Source of the DNA: Morinoia aosen
Lineage: Eukaryota; Arthropoda; Malacostraca; Amphipoda; Talitridae
Assembly (NCBI GenBank): GCA_030386875.1
Contig: CM059575.1
Coordinates: forward strand, 49,568,859-49,632,858
Reading direction: 5' to 3'
Length of the DNA stretch: 64,000 nt
Part shown: positions 44,095 to 55,338 of the stretch, one piece after another
Numbering within the stretch: the stretch's first letter is position 1
Layout: the number at the start of each line of letters is the position of its first letter
Made by a program: the position numbers and the translations under genes
Notes under the pieces: generated by a model
The model's input: only the letters and a program-made list of their open reading frames with translations
Told to the model about the DNA's origin: nothing
Database searches by the model: none

Positions 44095-45995
44095 TGTAGC
44101 ATACCGCTACATAAGCGTAAAAATTAGAAATTCGCTATTCATACTTAAATAAATTAATTAGTAGCATTAAAAATATTACTCTAATTTATTATTAATTATT
44201 TTCTACTTCTAATTCACCATCATTGAAGTTTTTGTGTAAATGCATGAAACAATAAAAATAACACTTGACACATTTCGAGAGAGAAGCCCTCTGGTGGCAA
44301 CACTGCGCACTTGCGCGTCTCTTCTTTCAAAGCCATTCTGACTTATGGCGTCCTACTAGCAGTGTTACAACAAAATTCTCGTGAGTTTAAAAAGTGTTAG
44401 AAAATAATCGTGTTCCTTTTCGTCGTGTCAGTGAGTATTAATAAGTGACAAGTGCAGTGTTATTAAGTTACGTAGTTACGCGTGGGGAATATTGATGTAG
44501 CATGTTTCTCATTCAGTGTTTTGTCTTTTCTCAACGTGATTTAGCGTAAAATATTGCGTCAGATGTGTCATGATTTTATTTTATTCCGTGTCATGAATTT
44601 TATAATCAAAGCATAATCATGCTCTTTCTTTTTCTTTTCGATAATCTACTAATCTACGTTAATCTCTGTTTGGAGCGGACGCGGCGAAATTTTGCCGGCG
44701 TTCGTTGCCGATAGAGCCTTTGTGTAATGGCGGAACCGCACACCGTCGTCTCTTGCTACTACTCTGTGACTATAAATACCATAGGCATGTGTTATAAGTA
44801 GCATTTATTCTTTTTTTACAAACCGACTTGCAGTAGTTTAAATCACGAAAAGTATTCATGCCTATGCTTGATAAATTTTGGAATCTCAGTTCTTAATTCC
44901 ATATCCTTGCAAACCTTTACGTACTTCCTTTATTATTGCAAATAATCTACCAGGATTCTTTTGTAGGATTTATATCCATGAACCTTAGGATTTTTTATGT
45001 TTTTTTTTAATGCTTTTAAAAGTGCAGTCACTTGATATTTTCACCATTTTCCGTAGATCTCGTGTTTACTTGCCCGTAGTCTCTGTAAGGAATCACGATC
45101 TTTATTCTTGGAAATTCTTGAACCTAATGCTCGGAGTTTAAAGCCAGAGGCATTAGTGATTAAACAATTTATTTATTGTTTAAATCTGCTACAATCTGTC
45201 AACCAAAAATCTGTCCTATCTCTTTAGAGTTTGCCAAGGGTGAGAATCCTAATGTAGCCTGTGTCAGACCTGTAGGAGTTTCTCGGATTTCTCCGTGTGG
45301 GAAGAGTTGTCATTATTATGTTTGGATTTTCAGTAGTGGAATGTCTTGATGTCTCTCCTGGAATGTTTCACCCAGCATCTTGGACCCCTGTGCAGGACCT
45401 CTACATCATCGCCATACACGCAACACTCACAGTTTTTAATCTCCCTGGGTTTTTTTACTGAGTGCCATACTAAATGCTATTCTCACATAAGCCTAAACTT
45501 CTCACATAAGCAGCAACTCAACTTGCTCCCGTTTACGTGCTAATGTGCTAAAGTGCTGACTTGCTTATGCTGGCATGAGCCGGATCTAACTTGATCACTC
45601 AAAAATTCATCTTATGTTGAGTCATTAGTTCTACCGAAACTAAGTCACTGACCCTCGCTCAATAATCTCAGAATTGCCTAATTCAACTTCACAAATACCA
45701 CTCACTCACCCTGCTTACTCCATCGCGTGCCGGCATTCGTCTACGCCAGCCTGGTCCTCCGGCACGGATTGCCCACCTAGACAAGCTCTCCGAGATCAAG
45801 ATCCAAGCCGGATTCTCCTGGGTTCCTCTTCCAATAAACTCCACCTAAAAACGAGCTGAGTCCAAAAACCGCTTTTCATTACCCCTCTCATAATCTTCCC
45901 AGAACATTTCGAGAATTGATCGAGTTTTTCTTTTAGCCGTTCAAAAATTAATATTTACATTCAAACCACCCAACGGCGGAAGTATAAACCTGACA
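44095..45995 (+). repeat. G2 3' LTR
   Basis: Same as the 5' LTR apart from a few substitutions (for example CTTGACA for CTGACA near 44260) and one T-run difference. It is followed by the target duplication TCGC. Confidence 0.92.
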
Positions 45996-46544
45996 TCGCT
46001 CGCCGGACCTCGCCTGCACGGAGTTTCCCATCTAAGAGAAGAGCTTCCGAAGTCAAGCACGCCATCGCTCATCACGGCTTCCCTTAATAAAGAAATTTAA
46101 GCTGAGTTCCCATGCTGTATTATCCCTCTCTTACAATTTCAAAAAACAGTATCGAACAAAATGATTAGGATGGGATGTTGATACCTATCTTGAATCTAAC
46201 TCATCACCACCAAACCTAACATATCCGATATTGAATTCTATCCGATAGACCCGAGCTCTCAGCCATCTACCTAAAATGCAAGCGCGCTAACAGCTAGCCA
46301 ATGTGACAAAAACAAGCCATAAAATAATCTTTTAAGTTACAAAAAGCGCATAAACATAAAAAAGTTCAAGTACCTATCATCTGAAGTAGATCTTATACAT
46401 TGAAGCCTAATGAAACCCTTGATTCAGAAATTTCTAAGAACATTTTATTGCTAATGGTACAGGATGATCCTACTTCGTGTTGTAGATCATGGGTTCGAGA
46501 TTTCATAGGGCAAAGCTAGAAAATCAGTTAGATTACGGCAGCAA
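45996..46544. other. Remaining end of old LTR and spacer
   Basis: 45996-46150 follows the end of the G2 LTR at reduced identity (CACGGAGTTTCCCATCTAAG, CCTTAATAAAG, AGCTGAGTTCC). 46150-46540 is AT-rich with no gene seen. Confidence 0.5.
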
Positions 46545-47484
46545 TGTCGGGTTTTGAGCCGTTGGTATTTTGAAGGCAATTTTGATTATTGATTATTGAC
46601 GGCTGCAACTCGAACGATTTTCTCGATAGTTCTATGGGAAATTAATGAGAGGGATAATAAAAGCGTTTTTTTGGATAACTCAGCTTAGTTTCCGGTGGTG
46701 GTGTTTATTTTGGGAAAAGGAAGCCAGGACACTGGCTTGTCAGGAAAACCGGCTTGTCTTGATCTTGATCTCGGAGAGCTTGCTGAGGTGGCAATCCGTG
46801 CCGGAGGGCCAGGCTGGAGTTGGCGAAGGCCGGCACGCGATGGATTAAGCGTGGTGAGTGAGTGGTGTTTGGGGAAAACTTGAAGGAGTTCTAACAGTGA
46901 CGTAATGGGGGTCACGTTATGAGGTCTGCTTTCTGAATGTCTAGCAGACGATCGAGCTTGAGTGAATGGAGTAGCTCAAGAGGTTTGAGGCTCAGGTAGA
47001 TTTGCTGGCCTTTTCCAAAGTAATGCCAAATGGCTGACTCAATAATACGGTAAGTTGTGAACAAGTTATAACATGACTCAGGTTAACAACGTAACATTTA
47101 ACATGGCACTCAGGGAAACAAAACAAAACCCAGGAAACCCAGGAAACCCAGGGAGATTTGATTGTGAAGATTTTGTGTATGGCGATGATGTAGAGGTCGA
47201 GAATTTGCTTGTAACACTGCTAGTCGGGCGCCATAAGTCAAAATGGCTTTGAAAGAAGAGACGCGCAAGTGCGCAGTGTTGCCACCAGAGGGCTTCTCTC
47301 TCGAAAAATGTCAAGTGTTATTTTTATTGTTTCATGCATTTACACAAAAACTTCAATGATGGTGAATTAGAAGTAGAAAATAATTAATAATAAATTAGAG
47401 TAATATTTTTAATGCTACTAATTAATTTATTTAAGTATGAATAGCGAATTTCTAATTTTTACGCTTATGTAGCTGTATGCTACA
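46545..47484 (-). repeat. G3 3' LTR
   Basis: Reads TGTAGCATACAGCTAC to CCCGACA on minus. Lacks the roughly 1-kb segment found in G2 LTRs, and carries a short CCCAGGAAA triplication (about 47132-47156). ORFs inside are spurious. Confidence 0.92.
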
Positions 47485-47525
47485 TTACCCCCCAAGGCGC
47501 AGACCGAAAGGTCCACCCGCTGCAA

Positions 47526-49577
47526 TCATCTGTAGCGGGAAGGAGGGCGAACTACTCGACCCTGCCGAGTTCGGCAATTGGCAAATGATACTGAGCGGGG
47601 AAGTTTCACCAAACGGGTCTGCAAGTTTAGATCGGCAAGAGTCCTAGGAACAGGAGTTACTGCAGCGGGCTCGTCTGGTCTCCCCAGACTTGTCGCTGTG
47701 TCAGTAAGAGGACTAGAGTTAGAATCTACGACAGGGTTAGAGATAGGGTTTGAATGTACAGGCACATAGAAAGGGTTACACTCAAGTTGACTAGGCAACA
47801 AGGCAGCCAACTGAGGAAGCTGTGATGGTAGATATGATCGAGTCTCAGTGGGAAAGGAAATCTGCGGAGAAGATGATGAGTTATAAGTTACGCTATGATC
47901 AGAAGTATATGCGACTTTTAATCGATCGATGCTCACAGGGTCGTGTGAGCCGAAACGTTCGAGGATGAAATATTTTTGCTTGCGTTTAAGTACTTTGAAT
48001 GGGCCATCATAAGGGCGCGTGAGTGTAGGTTTAATAGCATCATTGCGGACATACACATGTGTGCAGTCTTGCAGGGCAGGATCTAGCTTGTCCTCAGTCT
48101 GAGGCATTCGCGGAGCCACATACTTGATCTGGCGCATGCAATCCTTCAGGCAGGTTACGTAAGCGGAACGGTCAGCAGATGAAAATTCAGGCAAAGGTTT
48201 TGGGTCAACAATGTCGCCGGGGAGACGAAGCGTCTTCCCGTACAACATTTCAGCCGCTGTGCACTGCTGATCTTGTCTGTGCAAATTTCTGATGCTAAGT
48301 AGTACTACTGGAAGTCTATCAGTCCAATCGTGACTGCAATTAAGGCAGCGCAAGGCAGACTTGAGGTCTCTGTGGACTCTCTCAATAAGTCCATTTGACT
48401 GCGGATGGTAGGCTGTCGTGGATGTGTTTGCACACCCTAAAGCGGTACTGAGCTCACTCCAAAATTTGGAGGTAAATTGTGATCCCCGGTCATGTGTGAC
48501 TTGTACGGGAACCCCAAATCTGGCTATCCAGTTGGACATGAAGGCGCGAGCTACAGTCTCAGTTTGTGTATCAGGAAGAGGGACAGCCTCAACCCAACGC
48601 GTGAACCTATCGATGATGGTCAACAAATAAGAATAACCGCGCGATACAGGCAAGGGACCCACTAGGTCTAGGTGGACAGAGTCAAACTTTTGACCTGTGA
48701 ATGCGCAACTCTGCAGCGCTGCACGATTATGTTTCACCACCTTACTACTCTGACACGCATGGCAATTTTGCACAATTTGCTTGACCTCCTTACGCATCGC
48801 TGGCCAGACGTAACGATCAGAAATCAAACGCAATGTACGGTTAATACCAGGGTGACTGAGGGAATGGTAGTGGAGGACAGCTACTCTGCGGAGAGTCGCA
48901 GGAAGATACAAACGAGAAGGTCGCTCGGCGTCACGATACACGCCGTCAACCAAGGTTAGTTTTGGAAGGGAAGGGTTAGAAGATTTGAGAAGGTCCTGAA
49001 GTTCAGGATCCTCCTTTTGAGCATTACAAATGTTGCCGAAGGTGATTTCGCCACTGGTTTGGACAGAGTTAATTCTGGAGAGGCAATCGGCTACGGTATT
49101 GTCTAGTCCCTTAATGTAACGGATGTCAGTTGTGAACTGACTTATAAAGGACAGGTGTCGAGCTTCTCTAGGCGAATGTCTTTCAGAAGGCATTTTTATA
49201 GCTGAGGTCAAAGGTTTGTGATCTGTGTAGATCACAAACTCCCTTGCCTCTAGAGCATAGCGAAAGTGTCTCACAGATAGGTAGATAGCAAGAAGTTCCC
49301 TACCGAACGCGCTATAGGCACGCTCAGTGGGCGACAACTTTTTGGAAAAGAAAGCAAGAGGAGAGATATTAGTACCTACTTGTTGTTGCAACACAGCACC
49401 TACGGCGGTACTGGATGCGTCAACAACCAGGCTGAAATCAGCATTAGCAATAGGATAGGATAGTTCAGTCGCGGATGCTAATTTGTGTTTTATAGTATCA
49501 AAAGCTTTGCGCGCTTCTTCTGTCCATTTTACCTCGATAGATTTGCCTTTACGTTTCTTTTCGAGGAGGTCGGACAA
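47526..49577 (-). CDS. G3 Pol part 2: RNase H and integrase
   Basis: 683-residue open frame, with the same domains as G2 42155-44053: RNase H (VDASSTAVGAVLQQ, YTDHKPL), HHCC block, integrase core (HLDLVGPLPVS, THDRGSQFTS, QSNGLIERVHRDL) and GPF/Y module. It begins just after the connection segment because a 4-bp insertion at about 49626-49630 shifts it out of the RT frame. All catalytic residues are present. Confidence 0.92.
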   Translation of the reverse strand: MSDLLEKKRKGKSIEVKWTEEARKAFDTIKHKLASATELSYPIANADFSLVVDASSTAVGAVLQQQVGTNISPLAFFSKKLSPTERAYSAFGRELLAIYLSVRHFRYALEAREFVIYTDHKPLTSAIKMPSERHSPREARHLSFISQFTTDIRYIKGLDNTVADCLSRINSVQTSGEITFGNICNAQKEDPELQDLLKSSNPSLPKLTLVDGVYRDAERPSRLYLPATLRRVAVLHYHSLSHPGINRTLRLISDRYVWPAMRKEVKQIVQNCHACQSSKVVKHNRAALQSCAFTGQKFDSVHLDLVGPLPVSRGYSYLLTIIDRFTRWVEAVPLPDTQTETVARAFMSNWIARFGVPVQVTHDRGSQFTSKFWSELSTALGCANTSTTAYHPQSNGLIERVHRDLKSALRCLNCSHDWTDRLPVVLLSIRNLHRQDQQCTAAEMLYGKTLRLPGDIVDPKPLPEFSSADRSAYVTCLKDCMRQIKYVAPRMPQTEDKLDPALQDCTHVYVRNDAIKPTLTRPYDGPFKVLKRKQKYFILERFGSHDPVSIDRLKVAYTSDHSVTYNSSSSPQISFPTETRSYLPSQLPQLAALLPSQLECNPFYVPVHSNPISNPVVDSNSSPLTDTATSLGRPDEPAAVTPVPRTLADLNLQTRLVKLPRSVSFANCRTRQGRVVRPPSRYR

Positions 49578-49623
49578 GGGCGCTAAAGTTTGAGCGCAAT
49601 TGCGTATGAAACGATGGTAGAAG

Positions 49624-50937
49624 TTAATTAACAGAACCTAGGAACCTTCTTAGTTCCTTCTGGGTCTGTGGAAGAGGAAAGTTTCTGATCACTTCTACTT
49701 TGGAAGGCAAAGGTTTTAGACCTAGGCTAGAGATTTCATGACCTAAGTAAATCAGTGATGACTTTCCGAACTCACATTTCTCAGGATTTACGAGGAGTCC
49801 ATTGTCGGACAATCTTTGAAAAACGACCCTAAGATGGTCTTTGTGCAACTCCGGGGTTGTGGACGCCACAAGGATATCGTCTAAGTAGACAAAAGCGAAA
49901 GAGAGATCAGAGAAGATTTCAGCCATGTGTCTCTGGAACGTTTGAGGCGCGTTCCGGAGACCATATGGCATTTTTAGAAATTCAAAGTGACCAAATGGAG
50001 TGATGACAGCGGTCTTGGGGATAGCGGACTCATCAAGAGGGATTTAATGAAAGGCGGACTGAAGGTCTATCTTAGAGAAAATTTGAGCTCCTTCTAAATT
50101 TGCACTGAAATCGTGCAGGTAAGGAATAGGATAGCGATCAGGTAAAGTAACGGCATTCAACCTGCGGAAATCCCCGCACGGTCTGAATTCACCGTTAGCC
50201 TTGGGTACCAGCAAAAGAGGGCTAGCCCAAGGACTTTTGGAGGTGCGGATGATGCCACACTCCTGCATGCGCGCGAATTCTTTCTTGGCTAACGCCAATC
50301 GATCAGGCGGCAATCTCCTAGCACGGGAGAAGACAGGCGGTCCTTGCGTCTCTATGAAGTGTTTCGTGCAGGTTTGCAGGTTTTTTGAAACTAAGTTAGG
50401 GTTTGTTAATGCGGGAAAATTTTTGAGGACTTGTGCAAACATGCACTCCTCGTTGAAAGCAATAGAAAAGGAATGCAAGACATTTTCTTTAGTTATGCTA
50501 CCAGCGGGAATTGAGATCTGTGTCTCCTCGTCCCTAATACATCTGTTTTTCACATCGACAACAATCCCAAATTTTTCGAGAAAGTCCGCGCCAATGATAG
50601 GCTCTTGGACTTCCGCGATTAAGAAGGTGAAAAGGAAGGATCGCCTCAATCCCAGACTGCACTCTAAGGCTCGTTCACCGTAACAAGGTATTGGCGTGCC
50701 GTTTGCGGCGCGTAATGTAGCCACTAAGGGCTGGTTTTTGACTTTTGCCGTGGCAGGGATTATGGATACACTGGATCCAGTGTCGATTAAGAATCGGTAT
50801 TTGGTGACGGGATCGAGGATTGTCAAGAGGCGAGTAGTCTGGGAATGAGGCACCGCAGTACTCGCTACTGTGCGTTGCTGGTGGCGTTTCCCGAAGTCAT
50901 TTGTTCGGTATAACGCGGGCAAAAGCGTGAGGCGCAT
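49624..50937 (-). pseudogene. G3 Pol part 1: protease and RT with one stop
   Basis: Protease FLIDTGSSVSIIPA is intact. RT runs to DLQSAFH, where TAA (50044-50046) replaces the CAA codon of G2; after it the same frame continues (Met at 49971) with MPYGLRNAPQTFQRHM and the catalytic VYLDDILVAS, to a frameshift at SVN (49624). The pol frame overlaps the end of gag by 73 nt in a different frame, which fits expression by ribosomal frameshifting. Confidence 0.9.
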
Positions 50938-51359
50938 TTACGAGCTTGGTCACCAAATTTCTGGTGATACCAGCACAAGTTGCTACTGGCATCACGAGAG
51001 CGTGACCGAAAACGGGGGTTTTGATTATTTGACCTATCACAAGATCTACCTCTATCGAAGCGTTGAGGAGGAGGAGGAGGATAGTGATAGTTGGAGGGAT
51101 AGTCATAAGGATAGTTGTAGGCATTTTGGTGGCTTTGGAATCTCCCTGGGCCTTGCTGAATGTGCGCCACACTTTGACTCTGACCTATTTGAAAATTTTG
51201 GAGAGCTTGCTTTATTTCAGCGATGTCCTGCTGCAGCTTATCTATTGTGGCTGAGGATTGACTAGGCGCCGTATTTGACGGGCTAAAAGTTGTAGCTCCT
51301 ACATTCAAGGAAGCAACTTGTGGTTCTCGTGACCAATTAATGTTGCGCATCACCGTCAT
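50865..51359 (-). CDS. G3 shortened Gag
   Basis: 164 residues from Met 51359. After the first Met it continues with what corresponds to residue 169 or so of G2 Gag (TVMRNINWSREPQVASLN), so about 500 bp of capsid sequence are missing in frame. The C-terminal half is complete, with a Tyr/Pro-rich stretch, an Arg-rich segment (FDRGRSCDRSNNQNPRF) and a CHCC-type knuckle CWYHQKFGDQARKC. A protein without a capsid N-terminus could not build particles alone. Confidence 0.85.
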   Translation of the reverse strand: MTVMRNINWSREPQVASLNVGATTFSPSNTAPSQSSATIDKLQQDIAEIKQALQNFQIGQSQSVAHIQQGPGRFQSHQNAYNYPYDYPSNYHYPPPPPQRFDRGRSCDRSNNQNPRFRSRSRDASSNLCWYHQKFGDQARKCASRFCPRYTEQMTSGNATSNAQ

Positions 51360-51950
51360 GCTAGCAATCTCTTTTGGGGATGCGCAATTAATGATATCAG
51401 TGCCTAAGACTTGGGATGAGGTAGCAAGGGTTTGCGTTAATTCTTTACCTACTCAGTCATTCAAATTTAGTGAAACAGAAGATAGGAAATATGAAATTGG
51501 AAACGAAGAGAAAAAAAATTATTATGCGGTATGCGGCAATTTGCGTAGGCACAAAATTAAGCAGGTGAGAAAAAAAAATTATTTTTCTACCTACTCAATC
51601 AATCAATACGTTGAAGAAAACGGAAAGAGAGAAAATGGGACGAGAATTTTACGGTGGTCAGGAATAAATGCACAGCACGGAAATAGTAGAAAAAAAATTA
51701 TTTTTCCTACCTACTGAGGCACAAAAACAAACCAAGACAGGAAACAGCACAAAAGAAAGATAAAAAAAATTTTTAAGCTGCTCAGAGAAAATTCATTAGC
51801 ATGGTCAAACTCACAGGAAATTTCTCAAATTCTACGACATGGGAAAATTTATCACTACCATGCTACGCCAACATTATCCTCTCACAATCTCCCAGAACAC
51901 TTCGAGTTTAGGTCTTTCTTTTATTTTTAAAATAGCGGCCGATGCACCAG
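51360..51950 (-). other. G3 leader and primer site
   Basis: Untranslated leader homologous to 39164-39730. The primer site TGGTGCATCGGCCG (minus, 51936-51949) has one difference from G2, then diverges. No gene. Confidence 0.7.
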
Positions 51951-52890
51951 TGTCGGGTTTCGAGCCGTTGGTATTTTGAAGGCAATTTTGATTATTGATT
52001 ATTGACGGCTGCAACTCGAACGATTTTCTCGATAGTTCTATGGGAAATTAATGAGAGGGATAATAAAAGCGTTTTTTTGGATAACTCAGCTTAGTTTCCG
52101 GTGGTGGTGTTTATTTTGGGAAAAGGAAGCCAGGACACTGGCTTGTCAGGAAAACCGGCTTGTCTTGATCTTGATCTCGGAGAGCTTGCTGAGGTGGCAA
52201 TCCGTGCCGGAGGGCCAGGCTGGAGTTGGCGAAGGCCGGCACGCGATGGATTAAGCGTGGTGAGTGAGTGGTGTTTGGGGAAAACTTGAAGGAGTTCTAA
52301 CAGTGACGTAATGGGGGTCACGTTATGAGGTCTGCTTTCTGAATGTCTAGCAGACGATCGAGCTTGAGTGAATGGAGTAGCTCAAGAGGTTTGAGGCTCA
52401 GGTAGATTTGCTGGCCTTTTCCAAAGTAATGCCAAATGGCTGACTCAATAATACGGTAAGTTGTGAGCAAGTTATAACATGACTCAGGTTAACAACGTAA
52501 CATTTAACATGGCACTCAGGGAAACAAAACAAAACCCAGGAAACCCAGGAAACCCAGGGAGATTTGATTGTGAAGATTTTGTGTATGGCGATGATGTAGA
52601 GGTCGAGAATTTGCTTGTAACACTGCTAGTCGGGCGCCATAAGTCAAAATGGCTTTGAAAGAAGAGACGCGCAAGTGCGCAGTGTTGCCACCAGAGGGCT
52701 TCTCTCTCGAAAAATGTCAAGTGTTATTTTTATTGTTTCATGCATTTACACAAAAACTTCAATGATGGTGAATTAGAAGTAGAAAATAATTAATAATAAA
52801 TTAGAGTAATATTTTTAATGCTACTAATTAATTTATTTAAGTATGAATAGCGAATTTCTAATTTTTACGCTTATGTAGCTGTATGCTACA
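51951..52890 (-). repeat. G3 5' LTR
   Basis: Practically identical to 46545-47484. It ends in GTATGCTACA on plus, followed by the duplication GCAA. Confidence 0.92.
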
Positions 52891-53481
52891 GCAACTAGAT
52901 CGTTGAGGAAGGGAAGAGAGAAAGAATTTTCGAAAGGCGAACCAACATAGCGTTATAGTATGAATTATAAAGCATTTAAAAGTCCAGTATTTTGTGTTTC
53001 ATTTAGCACTTACTAGCTAAGAAACATTAATAACTTCGAAAAATATTCTTCTGTAAAGCGAGCTAGAAGTCTTCTAAAATTCCGCATTATTGGAGAGTGG
53101 GAATCAGAAAACCCAACTGAAGACCTCCTCAGGAAAAGAAGAGAGAGTTCGGCATCGTAGAGAGCTGGAAGGACGTGGTATCTAAAAGAACTCTAACGTT
53201 TTGTGGCAAGTACCAGTAGTTTTGTAACTTGAAATTAAGTTAAAATAATTATCATCTCAATCTTTAAGGTAATATTACCGGCGTTGAAACCGCTGGGGCC
53301 TTGGGCCCTCGGCATTTAACTTACCAACTTATATTGTTTTTGTTTCAGCCCTCAGATAATTTTCCCAAGTGAGCCTAAAAACACCAATATTTGAAATTCC
53401 TTTTTCGCCTATTTTACGTTAGTAACTTTGGATCCTATCAAGAATAAACTGCTGAAAGTCCTTGAAAGATTGACCTACCCA

Positions 53482-55338
53482 ATGGCCTCTAAAGAAAACC
53501 CCCCTGGAGGCCCTGGGAATAGCAACACCAAGGGTAAAAAAGGAGTGCACTCATACTCTCAACCTGTGCCAGGAAAAAATGGAAATATCAAATCTTCCAA
53601 AAAAATTCAACCTAAAGCCAGGAGTTCAACCCCCAAAAGTTCTGCCCTAACTCAACCAACTGTATCAGAAATGCATAGTCTTGACAGCAATGCAATATTT
53701 GCAGTTACAAATGAAACCGAAAAGCCCAATAATCCACAAAAACGAACGCTTGACCTAAGCCCGGAGACTGTTGGAAGAGAAGCTTATGTTAAAAAGAAAA
53801 GAAACTCATGCAACAACTTGGAATTTTGTACTACTGACTTGTCCTTTGAAAGCAACCCATCTGGAGTGATATCTAGGGATAGGTCTCCAAATACAACCAT
53901 AGATACCATTCCTAACAACCAAGAGCAATACAAAAACAATTGTGCAACTTTCTCACAACCCAGATGGGCTAAAATTGATTTGAACCTGCCTGAAAATATA
54001 GATAAAATACCTGATTCATCCCGACATGTCATAATCTCTGCCAGTGATGAACAGATCAAATTAACCAAACTGAGTCCCTTCAGAGTAAAGACCCTCATCA
54101 ATCAAATCTGTGGCCCAGTGGAAAAAGTGGAATATAAAAAAACAGGAAGCTTAATTATAAAAGTGAAAACCTTTGAACAAACAAAAATACTACTTGCTGC
54201 CAAATCTTTGGACAAAATAACTGTAACTACTCAAATAGCCTGGGGAGCCTCTACTGTATGTGGCAAGATCTATGCACCTGAATTTCTCGGGGAGTCCCTG
54301 GATGAACTGCTGCTGCACCTTGCCCCATCAGGAATAGTAGGTATTAGGAAAATGTACATGGACCCAAAATGAGCTGACTCTCCTATGTTTGTTTTGACTT
54401 TTCTAGGAACAGAATGCCCCAAGGAGATCAAGGCAGGATATTGTAATTACAAGGTAGATCCTTTCTATCCAAACCCAATCCGATGCACAAAATGTTGGAG
54501 GTGGGGGCATACTGCTTCCATCTGCCAGAACAAAAAAGTTTGTAGAAACTGTTCATCAGCAGAACATGATGAAGCAACCTGCAAATCAGAGAACTACCAC
54601 TGCCCTAATTGCAAAAGGAATTATTCTGCTAACTCCAAAGACTGTCCAAAATATATTCAAGAACACAAAATTTGCAAAATCAAGGCCAGCGAAAATATTT
54701 CTTTCAATGAAGCACGAGCCATCTACTCTCAACGGCAGAAAAATCAATCAGAGATAAACTCTAAAGAGTTTATTGACTTTGAATCACAGCACACATTCCC
54801 TGCTCTGACTCTGCCACAACAACAAAATTTCTCTCAGAATATATATGCAGCAATAAGCCAATCACATAGTTTGCACCCCCTTGTCAACAGAACCAACTCT
54901 CAGAAGACAACAGCAAATAAGAAATATAGGCAGGTGGTAAACAGCCAAAGCTACAGGAATCAATCCATGCCAACACAAACCACTACAAGGAGTCAGTACC
55001 CAACGTTGAGCCAGAGTACATTGTCTGAGACTGATGTAGCCCCTGCATATCCTCTGGAACACAGCATCATGATAGAAAGACAACCTCAAAAAAGAGGTGC
55101 GGACAACTCAAATGGAACAGAGCAATTGCCAAAGATCTCCCAGGAGAAACAAATGATGGGCTACTTTAAAAATCTAATTATCAAACTTCTTCCTGCTATT
55201 ATCAAAATCTTACTAGCTAACACTATAACTGAAAAAATAGAAAGTCTGACAGAAATAGGAAGCCTACTAAAAGCTGGAGAACTAATTTCCGAGTTACTCT
55301 CAAAATTAAATGTCACCTCCCTCATCAGTCAAGCATGA
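53482..55338 (+). pseudogene. ORF1 (gag-like) of the I-type LINE, one stop
   Basis: RNA-binding protein of the LINE. The frame from ATG 53482 runs to 55338 with a single TGA at 54370-54372; both halves (to 54372 and from 54385) are in the same frame. The first half has a Lys/Ser/Pro-rich N-terminus and an RRM-like segment before the stop (residues about 190-295). The second half has three knuckles: CTKCWRWGHTASIC, CRNCSSAEHDEATC and CPNCKRNYSANSKDC, then a Gln/Ser-rich tail. The stop codon overlaps the ORF2 start (ATGA, 55335-55338). Confidence 0.88.

Larger units (their letters stand above)
37264..45995 (+). mobile_element. G2: nearly complete Ty3/Gypsy retrotransposon
   Basis: 8.7-kb element with two LTRs of 1,900 bp that differ at only about five sites, a 4-bp target duplication TCGC (37260-37263, 45996-45999), tRNA-Gly primer site, gag, pol and a G-run polypurine tract (44086-44091). 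It is inserted in an older LTR of its own lineage: the flanks on both sides resemble its LTR. Two frame breaks, in gag (about 40440) and at the RT/RNase H border (about 42102), inactivate it. Confidence 0.93.
46545..52890 (-). mobile_element. G3: sister Ty3/Gypsy copy, short LTRs
   Basis: Minus-strand element of 6.35 kb with two 940-bp LTRs (46545-47484, 51951-52890) differing at about two sites, target duplication GCAA (46541-46544, 52891-52894), polypurine tract (47488-47493) and a tRNA-Gly-like primer site. Pol is about 95% identical to G2 by eye. Gag is shortened by an in-frame deletion and pol has one stop and one 4-bp insertion, so G3 depends on other copies. Confidence 0.93.

Noticed and set aside
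46645-46915. Short ORFs repeated at 52051-52321
   Set aside because: They lie in the two LTRs of G3 and have no coding character.
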